From NCBI RefSeq assembly GCF_041321155.1, contig NZ_JBGGWB010000002.1, positions 186,001 to 250,000 on the forward strand: DNA of 64,000 bases. The letters run 5' to 3'. Position 1 is the stretch's first letter, and every line of letters begins with the position of its first letter. Below, in pieces: positions 49,814 to 57,269 of this stretch. The notes below the pieces were generated by a model. That model did no database searches and was not told the DNA's origin. It saw only the letters and a list, made by a program, of their open reading frames with translations. The stretch is from Sphingomonas sp. IW22 (GTDB lineage Bacteria; Pseudomonadota; Alphaproteobacteria; Sphingomonadales; Sphingomonadaceae). Made by a program: the position numbers and the translations under genes.

Positions 49814-50551
49814 TCAGACGACCGCCCCCTGTGGGTGATTGGTGTCGATCCGGTCCACCAGCCCGTCCTTGAAATGGACGATCGTGCGGGCAAAGGCCGC
49901 CATGTCGGGTTCGTGCGTCACCATCAGCACGGTGATGCCGCTGTTCTGGTTCAGGTCGGTGAGCAATTCCATGATCTCTACCGACCGTTCGCTGTCGAGA
50001 TTGCCGGTGGGTTCGTCCGCCAGCAGCACGTCGGGCTGGGTCACGATGGCGCGGGCGATGGCGACACGCTGTTGCTGACCGCCCGACAATTCGGCGGGGG
50101 TGTGGTCCCACCATCTGTCGAGGCCGACCTTTTCCAGCGCGGCCATGCCGCGTTCGCGGCGCATCTTCTTGTCCTCACCACGGTAAAGGAGCGGCAGTTC
50201 GACATTTTCTAGCGCGCTGGTGCGGCTGAGCAGGTTGAAGCCCTGAAACACGAAGCCGAGATATTTGCGGCGGAGGAGCGCGCGCTGATCGCGGTCGAGC
50301 GTTTCGACATGCACGCCCTTGAACAGGAACGTGCCCCCCGACGGCACGTCGAGACAGCCGAGAATGTTCATCGTGGTCGACTTGCCCGAACCCGATGGCC
50401 CCATCACCGCGACGAAATCGCCGCGTTCGATGTCGAGGTCGACGCCCTTCAGCGCCTGAAACGCGGTTGCGCCATTGCCATAGGTCTTGGTGACGCCGCG
50501 CAGCGTGATGATGGGATCAGCCGCCACGCTGACCCCCGCCGCCCTTGGCAT
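49814..50551 (-). CDS. MacB-type ABC transporter ATP-binding protein
   Basis: A 245-residue LolD/MacB-type ATPase with Walker A (GPSGSGKST), the Q-loop [22 protein letters not shown], signature [14 protein letters not shown], Walker B ([12 protein letters not shown]) and VTHEPDMA. The ATPase is encoded separately from its permease, unlike E. coli MacB, which is a fusion. An ATG at 50551 with AAGG seven bases upstream is chosen; it overlaps the end of the adaptor gene. A GTG at 50530 with GGGGG before it is also credible. Confidence 0.9.
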   Translation of the reverse strand: MPRAAGVSVAADPIITLRGVTKTYGNGATAFQALKGVDLDIERGDFVAVMGPSGSGKSTTMNILGCLDVPSGGTFLFKGVHVETLDRDQRALLRRKYLGFVFQGFNLLSRTSALENVELPLLYRGEDKKMRRERGMAALEKVGLDRWWDHTPAELSGGQQQRVAIARAIVTQPDVLLADEPTGNLDSERSVEIMELLTDLNQNSGITVLMVTHEPDMAAFARTIVHFKDGLVDRIDTNHPQGAVV

Positions 50552-51929
50552 CGGCGCCCTTCTTGCTCAGCTGGCCGCCGGTCTTGCGTTCGCTGTCGCC
50601 GGCAAGCTGGCCGGTGACGACCTGCATACCGGGCTTGAGACCGCCTGACAGCACTTCGGTCACCTGCCCGTCGCTTTCGCCCACGGTGATTTCCACCGCG
50701 CGCGGCTGGCCATTGTCGCCCAGCACATAGACGGTCTGTTTCGAGCCGCGCCCGATGGAGGCGGTGCGCTCGGCCCCGCCGCCGCGACGACGGCGCGTGG
50801 GGACGATGGCGCTGGCAAGGCCGCCCTTGCCCGCATCGGCGCCCTGTGGCCCGGTAGAGGGCTGGAAGCGGAGTGCGGCGTTGGGGACCAGCAGCACGCC
50901 CTGACGCTCGGTCGTGACGATTTCGGCGGTCGCGGTCATGCCGGGGCGCAGGCGCAGTTCGGCATTCGCGACCGACAGGGTGGCGGCATAGGAGACGACC
51001 TGACCCGTGGTGGCGGCGCCCGTCGTGCTGCTGGACGAGGACGAACTCGCCTCCGACACCGACAGGTTAGATCCGACATCCACGCGGTTGATCGTCGCGG
51101 GGAAGCGTTCGCCGGGGAAGGCGTCGACGGTGAAGGTCGCGCGCTGGCCGTTCTTGACGCTGCCGACATCGGCCTCGTCGATCGCCACCTCAAGCTCCAT
51201 CTGGCTGAGATCTTCGGCAATCACGAACAGGGTGGGGGTGTTGAACGACGCAGCGACAGTCTGGCCGGGATCGACCTGTCGCGCCAGCACCACGCCGTTG
51301 ACGGGCGAGCGGATGATCGCACGTTCGCGCTGCGTCTGGCTGGCCGAAAGCTGCGCGCGCGATGCGGCGACATTCGCCTGCGCGGTGCGGATGCCGGCCA
51401 CGGCACGGGCGACGGCGGCGCGCGCGGTGTCGAGTTCGGTTTTGGCAGGCACGCGCCCGCCCGACAGGCGGCTGACTTCCTCGAACCGGGCCAACGTCGC
51501 GCGTGCTTCGGTCAGCGTCGCCTGTGCCTGTTCGACCGAGGCCTGTTGCGCGGCGAGGTTCGCCTGATTCTGGCGGATCTGGTCGTCGAGCTGTTCGGGA
51601 TCGATCAGCGCCAGCGCCTGACCCGCCGATACGCGGTCGTTCACATCGACCACCACCTGCGTGACCAGACCCGACAGTTGCGAGCCGACCGTCACCTGAT
51701 TGGTGGGCGCCAGCTTGCCGGTGGCGGACACGGTGACTTCCAGATTGCCCTGGCGCGCGGGGACAGTCGCATATTGCGGGGCATCGTCGCCGCGCAGGAA
51801 CGACATGGCCCCCCAGATGAGCAGCACGACGCCCAGCGCGACGAGTGCCCATTTGGCATATCGCTTCCACTTCGGCTGGGTCGTGGTGCCGAGGAACGCG
51901 TCGATATCGGGGGAAGTCTGGTCGGCCAT
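50517..51929 (-). CDS. MacA-like periplasmic adaptor (membrane fusion protein)
   Basis: A 470-residue adaptor with an N-terminal transmembrane anchor (about 28-46). A lipoyl/beta-barrel region (VTVSATGKLAPTNQVTVGSQLSG) flanks a long alpha-helical hairpin (about 105-195), and the RSPVNGVVLARQVDPGQTVAASF lipoyl half closes it. A Ser-rich stretch of nine consecutive Ser/Thr-type residues (about 287-296) and a C-terminal Lys/Gly-rich tail are low complexity. It links the MacB-type pump to the NodT-type outer-membrane channel encoded upstream. Confidence 0.92.
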   Translation of the reverse strand: MADQTSPDIDAFLGTTTQPKWKRYAKWALVALGVVLLIWGAMSFLRGDDAPQYATVPARQGNLEVTVSATGKLAPTNQVTVGSQLSGLVTQVVVDVNDRVSAGQALALIDPEQLDDQIRQNQANLAAQQASVEQAQATLTEARATLARFEEVSRLSGGRVPAKTELDTARAAVARAVAGIRTAQANVAASRAQLSASQTQRERAIIRSPVNGVVLARQVDPGQTVAASFNTPTLFVIAEDLSQMELEVAIDEADVGSVKNGQRATFTVDAFPGERFPATINRVDVGSNLSVSEASSSSSSSTTGAATTGQVVSYAATLSVANAELRLRPGMTATAEIVTTERQGVLLVPNAALRFQPSTGPQGADAGKGGLASAIVPTRRRRGGGAERTASIGRGSKQTVYVLGDNGQPRAVEITVGESDGQVTEVLSGGLKPGMQVVTGQLAGDSERKTGGQLSKKGADAKGGGGQRGG

Positions 51930-51932
51930 GGA

Positions 51933-53417
51933 TCAGTCCTGCTGCCGCGCATCAAGCGCGCGCGTGGTCGTGTTTTCGGCGTTCGGCGTCACGCCCGCGT
52001 CCCAGCCGCCGCCCAGCGCGGCGAAAAGCTGGACCAATGCGGTCGCTTCGTCGCTGTTCGCGGTCGTCAGGCTGTTGCGCGCCGACAGAAGCTGGGTCTC
52101 GGTCTGGTTCAGCGTGGTGAAGTCGGTCAGCCCGGCGCGATACTGACTGCGCGCAAGGATCGCGGAGTTGTTCGCCGCATCCAGCGCGATGCGGAACTGG
52201 GCGGCGCGGGCCTGTGCGGTCTGTAGCGCGACGACGGCGTTCTCGACCTCCTCCAGCCCGGTCAGTACGCTGGATTTATAGGCCAGAAAGGCCGCGTCGG
52301 CGGCGGCGCGCTGGCTGCGGACCAGCGCGCGGGTGCGCCCGCCGTCGAAGATCAGCTGCGACAGGCCGGCAAACAGCGTGCCGGTGACGATATCGCCCAG
52401 GCTGCCGATCGCGCTGGCGGCGGTGTCGATGCCGCCAGCGATGTTGAGCGCGGGATAAAGCTGTGCCTCTGCCACGCCGATCTGGGCGGTTGCGGCGGCC
52501 AGCGCGCGTTCGGCGGAGCGCACATCGGGCCGCTGGCGCAACGTGTCGGCGGGGATGCCGGTGCCGATCGCGGCAGGACCGCGTGGAATCGGGCGGACGG
52601 CGGCCATTTCGGCCTTGAGCGCGCCCGGTGCCTGCCCGGTCAGCACGCCCAGGCGGGAAACGGCGCTGTTGTAGCTCGCCTCAAGGTTGGGGATGCTGGC
52701 GGCGGTCTGTGCCCGCTGCGCGCGCGCCTGTTCGGCGTCGAGCGAGGAGACGAGGCCCGCCTGGACCCGGAAGCCCGCAATCTCAAGATTTTCGTCCTGA
52801 ATGGCCAGGCTGGCGCGGGCATTTTCGATCTGTGCCTGCGCGGCGCGGGCGAGGATGTAGTTGCGCGCGATCTCACCCTGCACCGACACGAGCAGCGAGG
52901 CATAATCGAACCCCGCGCCCTCATAGGTGGCACGCGCCCCTTCGACCGAGCGGCGGACGCCACCGAACAGGTCGAGCTGGTAATTGGCATCGGCGCCGAG
53001 CGAGAAATTGTCGGTCGAACCCTGACCGGTATTGATGATCGTGCCGTCGGGCAGCTGTGTCTGCTGACTGCCACCGGCAATCGCCTGTCGACGCGAATAG
53101 CCGCCCGAGGCCGACAGGCTGGGCAGGAAGTCGGCGCGCGCCTGAACCAGCGCTTCGCGCGCCTGACGCAGGCGGGTGACGGCCTGCGCCACATCCAGAT
53201 TGTCGGGCGCGGCCTGTTCGACCAGCCGCTGAAGCAGGGGATCGTCGAAACGGGTCCACCAGCGGCTCAGATCCTCCCGCGTGGCGGTGCCGGGGACCGA
53301 AAAGGCGTCGGGCACGCCAAGTTGCGAGGGCGCGGCGGGGCGATAGTCCGGCCCGGCGGCGCATCCGGCAAGCGGCACCGCGACAGCCAGCAACAGGGAA
53401 AGAGCGTGGCGAGGCAT
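51933..53417 (-). CDS. Outer-membrane efflux lipoprotein (NodT/TolC family)
   Basis: A 494-residue TolC-like channel subunit of the NodT family. A lipoprotein signal peptide ends in LAGCAAGPDY (lipobox Cys near residue 20). Two related outer-membrane factor repeats follow with typical LRQAREALVQARADFLPSLSASGGYSR, LFGGVRRSVEGARA and a long helix with LRQRPDVRSAERALAAATAQIGVAEAQLYP. The ATG at 53417 begins the signal peptide; upstream extension uses a TTG without support. It leads the efflux operon and stops 3 bases before the adaptor start. Confidence 0.93.
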   Translation of the reverse strand: MPRHALSLLLAVAVPLAGCAAGPDYRPAAPSQLGVPDAFSVPGTATREDLSRWWTRFDDPLLQRLVEQAAPDNLDVAQAVTRLRQAREALVQARADFLPSLSASGGYSRRQAIAGGSQQTQLPDGTIINTGQGSTDNFSLGADANYQLDLFGGVRRSVEGARATYEGAGFDYASLLVSVQGEIARNYILARAAQAQIENARASLAIQDENLEIAGFRVQAGLVSSLDAEQARAQRAQTAASIPNLEASYNSAVSRLGVLTGQAPGALKAEMAAVRPIPRGPAAIGTGIPADTLRQRPDVRSAERALAAATAQIGVAEAQLYPALNIAGGIDTAASAIGSLGDIVTGTLFAGLSQLIFDGGRTRALVRSQRAAADAAFLAYKSSVLTGLEEVENAVVALQTAQARAAQFRIALDAANNSAILARSQYRAGLTDFTTLNQTETQLLSARNSLTTANSDEATALVQLFAALGGGWDAGVTPNAENTTTRALDARQQD

Positions 53418-53522
53418 CGGCAGGTTGATGGCGGGGCGGGGTTTTGGCGGCAACTGATTTTGTGTCGCGAATTGTAACGGTCACGCATCAAAGGATCGCG
53501 AGGAGGCGGACCATCGCGCCAC

Positions 53523-53551
53523 TTGACCCCGTCCCCGGCTGAAGCGTTACA
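53523..53551 (+). promoter_or_regulatory. Candidate promoter of acs
   Basis: TTGACC (53523-53528) lies 17 bases before GTTACA (53546-53551), about 30 bases upstream of the acs ATG. The -35 is good and the -10 is weak, so the call is tentative. The 165-base gap between the divergent efflux operon and acs shows no other clear element. Confidence 0.3.
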
Positions 53552-53582
53552 GGGTGAACGGAAATAGCAGGAGACGCAGACG

Positions 53583-55526
53583 ATGGCCGAGCGCGACCCT
53601 TATCCAGTGACCGCCGATTGGGCGGCGCGCGCCCATGTCGATGCGGGCGAATATCAGCGGCTTTACGATGCGAGCATGAACGACCCCGACGGGTTCTGGC
53701 TCGAACAGGCAAAGCGGCTGGACTGGATCGAGGCGCCCAGCAAGGCCGGCGACTGGTCGTTCGACGAAGCCGATTTCGGCATCAAATGGTTCGAGGACGG
53801 CGTGCTGAACGTCGCGGCCAATTGCATCGACCGGCATCTGGCCGAGCGCGCCGACACGGTTGCGATCATCTGGGAACCCGACGATCCCAAGGATGCGGCG
53901 CGGACCTTCACCTATGCCCAGCTGCATGAGGAGGTGTGCCGCTTTGCCAATGTGCTGAAGGCGCAGGGCGTGCGAAAGGGCGACCGCGTCACCGTCTATC
54001 TGCCGATGATTCCGGAGGCGGCGTTCGCGGTGCTGGCGTGCGCGCGGATCGGGGCGATCCATTCGGTCGTGTTCGGCGGCTTTTCGCCCGAAGCGCTGGC
54101 GGGGAGGATCGAGGATTGCGATTCCAAGATCGTCATCACCGCCGACGAGGGTTGTCGCGGCGGGCGGCGTGTGGCGCTGAAGGCCAATGTCGATGCCGCC
54201 GCTGCCCATGCGCCCAGCCTGGAAAAGGTGCTGGTCGTCAAAGCGACGGGCGCCGATGTCGACATGACCGAGGGTCGCGACATCTGGTTCCACGATGCCG
54301 TAGAGGGCGTGGACAGCGATTGCCCGGCCGAACCGATGAAGGCGGAGGACCCGCTGTTCATCCTGTACACCAGCGGATCGACCGGCAAGCCCAAGGGCGT
54401 GCTGCACACCACGGGCGGATATCTGTTGTGGGCGGCGATCACCCATCACTGGTGCTTCGATTACAAGCCGGGCGAAATCTGGTGGTGCGCCGCCGATATC
54501 GGCTGGGTCACGGGGCATAGCTATATCGTCTATGGCCCGCTGGCGAACGGTGCGACGACGTTGATGTACGAGGGGGTGCCCAACTGGCCCGACGCCAGCC
54601 GTATCTGGCAGGTGGTCGACAAGCACAAGGTCAACACGCTGTTCACCGCGCCAACGGCGCTGCGTGCGCTGATGAAGGATGGCAACGGCCCGGTAAAGGC
54701 GACCAGCCGCGAGACATTGCGCCTGCTGGGCACGGTGGGCGAGCCGATCAACCCGGAGGCGTGGCGCTGGTATCACGACGTGGTGGGCGAGGGGCGCTGC
54801 CCCATCATCGACACCTGGTGGCAGACCGAGACGGGCGGCGCGATGATCGCGCCGATGCCGGGTGCGACCGATCTGAAACCCGGATCGGCCACCCGGCCGT
54901 TGCCGGGCGTCGCACCGCAACTGGTCGATGCCGAAGGACAGGTGCTGGAGGGGGCGACCGACGGCAATCTGTGCATCACCCGGTCATGGCCGGGGCAGAT
55001 GCGGACCGTGTGGGGCGACCATGACCGGTTTTTCCAGACCTATTTTTCGACATATAAGGGCAAGTATTTCACTGGCGACGGATGCCGCCGCGACGAGGAC
55101 GGTTACTACTGGATTACGGGCCGCGTCGACGATGTCATCAACGTGTCGGGCCACCGCATGGGCACCGCCGAGGTGGAAAGCGCGCTGGTCGCCCACCCCA
55201 AGGTCGCCGAGGCCGCCGTCGTCGGCATGCCGCACGAGGTGAAGGGGCAGGGCATCTATGCCTATGTCACGTTGAACGGTGGCGAAGAGGGTTCCGAGGC
55301 GCTGCGCGACGAATTGTGCAAATGGGTCCGCAAGGAAATCGGCCCGATCGCGACGCCCGACGCGCTGCAATTCGCGCCCGGCCTGCCCAAGACTCGCAGC
55401 GGCAAGATCATGCGGCGCATCCTTCGCAAGATTGCGGAGGGCGACGTGTCGTCGCTGGGCGATACATCGACGCTGGCCGATCCGGCTGTCGTGGACGATC
55501 TGGTGGCGAACCGGGTGAGCGTGTGA
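53583..55526 (+). CDS. acs: Acetyl-CoA synthetase
   Basis: Acs activates acetate with ATP and CoA to acetyl-CoA through an acetyl-adenylate. The 647-residue protein is the normal length and has the motifs [20 protein letters not shown] (A3 loop), [26 protein letters not shown] (A5), and near the C-terminus [13 protein letters not shown] with the catalytic Lys that Pat-type acetylases modify. AGGAGA precedes the ATG by 8 bases. It stands alone, 46 bases before a ZIP-like gene. Confidence 0.98.
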   Translation: MAERDPYPVTADWAARAHVDAGEYQRLYDASMNDPDGFWLEQAKRLDWIEAPSKAGDWSFDEADFGIKWFEDGVLNVAANCIDRHLAERADTVAIIWEPDDPKDAARTFTYAQLHEEVCRFANVLKAQGVRKGDRVTVYLPMIPEAAFAVLACARIGAIHSVVFGGFSPEALAGRIEDCDSKIVITADEGCRGGRRVALKANVDAAAAHAPSLEKVLVVKATGADVDMTEGRDIWFHDAVEGVDSDCPAEPMKAEDPLFILYTSGSTGKPKGVLHTTGGYLLWAAITHHWCFDYKPGEIWWCAADIGWVTGHSYIVYGPLANGATTLMYEGVPNWPDASRIWQVVDKHKVNTLFTAPTALRALMKDGNGPVKATSRETLRLLGTVGEPINPEAWRWYHDVVGEGRCPIIDTWWQTETGGAMIAPMPGATDLKPGSATRPLPGVAPQLVDAEGQVLEGATDGNLCITRSWPGQMRTVWGDHDRFFQTYFSTYKGKYFTGDGCRRDEDGYYWITGRVDDVINVSGHRMGTAEVESALVAHPKVAEAAVVGMPHEVKGQGIYAYVTLNGGEEGSEALRDELCKWVRKEIGPIATPDALQFAPGLPKTRSGKIMRRILRKIAEGDVSSLGDTSTLADPAVVDDLVANRVSV

Positions 55527-55538
55527 CCCAGATCATTG

Positions 55539-55578
55539 CAGCATCGCGGACAATGGCGGACACCAACCCGCGATGCTG
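55539..55578. promoter_or_regulatory. Inverted repeat that covers the start of the ZIP-like gene
   Basis: A perfect 11-base inverted repeat (CAGCATCGCGG at 55539-55549, complement at 55568-55578) with an 18-base loop spans the end of the acs-to-ZIP gap and contains the first ATG (55573) of the downstream gene. ACAATGGCG also occurs twice as a direct repeat (55550-55558 and 55579-55587). A short frame, MADTNPRC, runs from 55553 to 55579 inside it. The structure could gate translation or serve as an acs terminator; it lacks a T tract. Confidence 0.55.
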
Positions 55579-56274
55579 ACAATGGCGATAACAGTTCTGG
55601 TCGTGTCCGGTGCGCTGATGATCGGCGCGGCGTGGGGCATATTCGGCAAGCTGCGGCCGGGGGTCGAGGGGTTCCTGATCGCGGTGGCGGGCGGATCGCT
55701 GCTCGTGTCGCTGGTTACCGAACTGGTCGAACCGTCGATCGACGAAAGCGGTATCTGGACGGCGCTGGCCGGGCTGACGGCGGGCGCACTAGTGTTTGCC
55801 GCGGTAGATTACTGGATCGACGAGAAGATCGGGGCCGATTCGGGTGGCGGTTTGCTGGCGGCGATCACGCTGGACGGGGTGCCCGAAAATCTGGCGCTGG
55901 GCGTCGCGCTGATCGGGGCGGGCGCGCCCGAAGTGGCGGCGCTGGCGGGATCGATCTTTCTGTCCAACCTGCCCGAAGCGGCGGGCGGTGCCCGTGAGAT
56001 GAAGGACGGCCGGTCGAAAGCGGCGGTGTTCGGCCTATGGGCGGCGACGGCGGCGTTGCTGTCGGTCGCGGCGATTGCGGGCAATTTGTTGTTGAAGGGC
56101 GCCAGCCCGCACCTGCTGGCGATTATCCGCAGCTTTGCGGCGGGGGCGGTGGTCGCAAGCCTTGCGACCGAAGTGTTTCCCAAGGCCTATGGCGAAGACC
56201 GGCACCTGTCGGGCGTGGCGACGGCGGTGGGCGTTTGCCTGGCGTTCGCGCTTGCCCAGTTGAGCGGGGGCTGA
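55573..56274 (+). CDS. ZIP-like membrane protein with altered metal-binding motifs
   Basis: A 233-residue protein (230 if the second ATG at 55582 is used; neither has a ribosome site). It has about seven or eight membrane segments and the ZIP-like spacing of two conserved polar motifs: LDGVPENLALGVAL (about residues 99-112), where ZIP transporters have HNxPEG, and SNLPEAAGGA (about 132-141), where they have HExPHE. The key His residues are Asp and Ser/Asn here, so metal selectivity or transport may differ. A cytoplasmic Asp/Lys-rich EMKDGRSK follows. It follows acs on the same strand. Confidence 0.7.
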   Translation: MLTMAITVLVVSGALMIGAAWGIFGKLRPGVEGFLIAVAGGSLLVSLVTELVEPSIDESGIWTALAGLTAGALVFAAVDYWIDEKIGADSGGGLLAAITLDGVPENLALGVALIGAGAPEVAALAGSIFLSNLPEAAGGAREMKDGRSKAAVFGLWAATAALLSVAAIAGNLLLKGASPHLLAIIRSFAAGAVVASLATEVFPKAYGEDRHLSGVATAVGVCLAFALAQLSGG

Positions 56275-56282
56275 GCGCAACC

Positions 56283-56309
56283 CGCCGCCGGTCGCGAGGA
56301 CCGGCGGCG
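56283..56309. terminator. Hairpin between convergent ZIP-like and DUF3035 genes
   Basis: A perfect 11-base-pair stem (56283-56293 with 56299-56309, CGCCGCCGGTC arm) with loop GCGAG sits between the two stop codons. There is no T tract on either side, so it may be a weak bidirectional terminator or mRNA 3'-end protector. Confidence 0.5.
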
Positions 56310-56317
56310 CGGGCGGA

Positions 56318-56758
56318 TTATTGCGGGGTGTCGGGCGTCGGCTGGGCCGCGGGCGTGGCGCCGGTGACGGCGCGCGCGTCCTGACCATCGCCCTGTGGCG
56401 CGGCGATGATGTCGCGAACGGTCTGGCCCTTGTCCACGACATTGGTGTCGGGATCGCCAGCGGCGGAGCGCACGCCGACATCGGCGGAGCTGCCACCCGC
56501 TGCACGAAGCGCCGCGGTTTCGCCCGCGCTACGCTGTGCCGGGCCGCCGAACAGCGCGTCCATCGCCTGGTTCGCGGCGCCGACATCCTGCGGACGCGGG
56601 GCGCCCGGCTGGGGCGGGACCAGCGCGAAATCGGGCGGGATCACCAGCGGCGCCTGACGCGCGGTGGCGAATTCGTCGGGACGATCGCGGTCGAGACCGC
56701 TTTTGCCGCAACCGGCGAGGCTGAGAGCGGCGAGGCCGACGATAAGCACGTTACGCAT
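56318..56758 (-). CDS. DUF3035 family lipoprotein
   Basis: A 146-residue lipoprotein with lipobox LAGC (Cys near residue 17). The DUF3035 signature follows: RPDEFATARQAPLVIPPDFALVPPQPGAPR (about residues 26-55). The rest is low complexity, rich in Ala, Gly, Asp and Pro. It is always seen after lspA in sphingomonads and other alphaproteobacteria, but its function is unknown; a beta-barrel-assembly-associated role has been suggested for similar lipoproteins. It overlaps lspA by 8 bases. Confidence 0.85.
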   Translation of the reverse strand: MRNVLIVGLAALSLAGCGKSGLDRDRPDEFATARQAPLVIPPDFALVPPQPGAPRPQDVGAANQAMDALFGGPAQRSAGETAALRAAGGSSADVGVRSAAGDPDTNVVDKGQTVRDIIAAPQGDGQDARAVTGATPAAQPTPDTPQ

Positions 56759-57269
56759 TTTGTTTCTCCACAGGGGCGACCGCTTTTGGCTGGCCCTCTC
56801 GCACGAACAGCGCGCGGATGAGCAGGATCACGACGCCGATGGTAATCGCAGCGTCGGCGACGTTGAAGACGAGAAATGGACGCCACTCGCCAAAATGCAG
56901 ATCGGCGAAATCGACCACATAGCCAAATCGGATGCGGTCGAGGATGTTGCCGAGCGCGCCGCCCAGCACCAGCGCCAGCGCGGCCTTGTCCTGACGGTTG
57001 GTTTCGCGGCGCATCCAGATGGCAACGCCGATGGCGATGGCGCCGGTCAGCAGCACCAATGCCCAGCGCATCCACGCGCTGTCTGCGGGCAACAGGCCCA
57101 GCGACACGCCGACATTGGGCACGAAGCGCAGATCGAAGATGGAGATCAGGTCGAGCTTTGCACCGATACGGTCGATGCCCAGCGGCCCCGTCACCAGCCA
57201 TTTGCTGAGCTGATCGACGAGGAACACCAGCCCCGCGATTCGCCAGCCCCAGGCCTGTCCGTTCTTCAT
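56751..57269 (-). CDS. lspA: Lipoprotein signal peptidase II
   Basis: LspA cleaves prolipoprotein signal peptides before the lipidated Cys. The 172-residue protein has four transmembrane helices and the catalytic Asp pair in GNILDRIRFGYVVDF (about residue 112) and FNVADAAITIG (about 137-142). VDQLSKWLV appears in the first helix region. It overlaps ileS by 4 bases (ATGA) and the DUF3035 lipoprotein gene, which is a likely substrate of the enzyme (inference). Confidence 0.97.
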   Translation of the reverse strand: MKNGQAWGWRIAGLVFLVDQLSKWLVTGPLGIDRIGAKLDLISIFDLRFVPNVGVSLGLLPADSAWMRWALVLLTGAIAIGVAIWMRRETNRQDKAALALVLGGALGNILDRIRFGYVVDFADLHFGEWRPFLVFNVADAAITIGVVILLIRALFVREGQPKAVAPVEKQNA

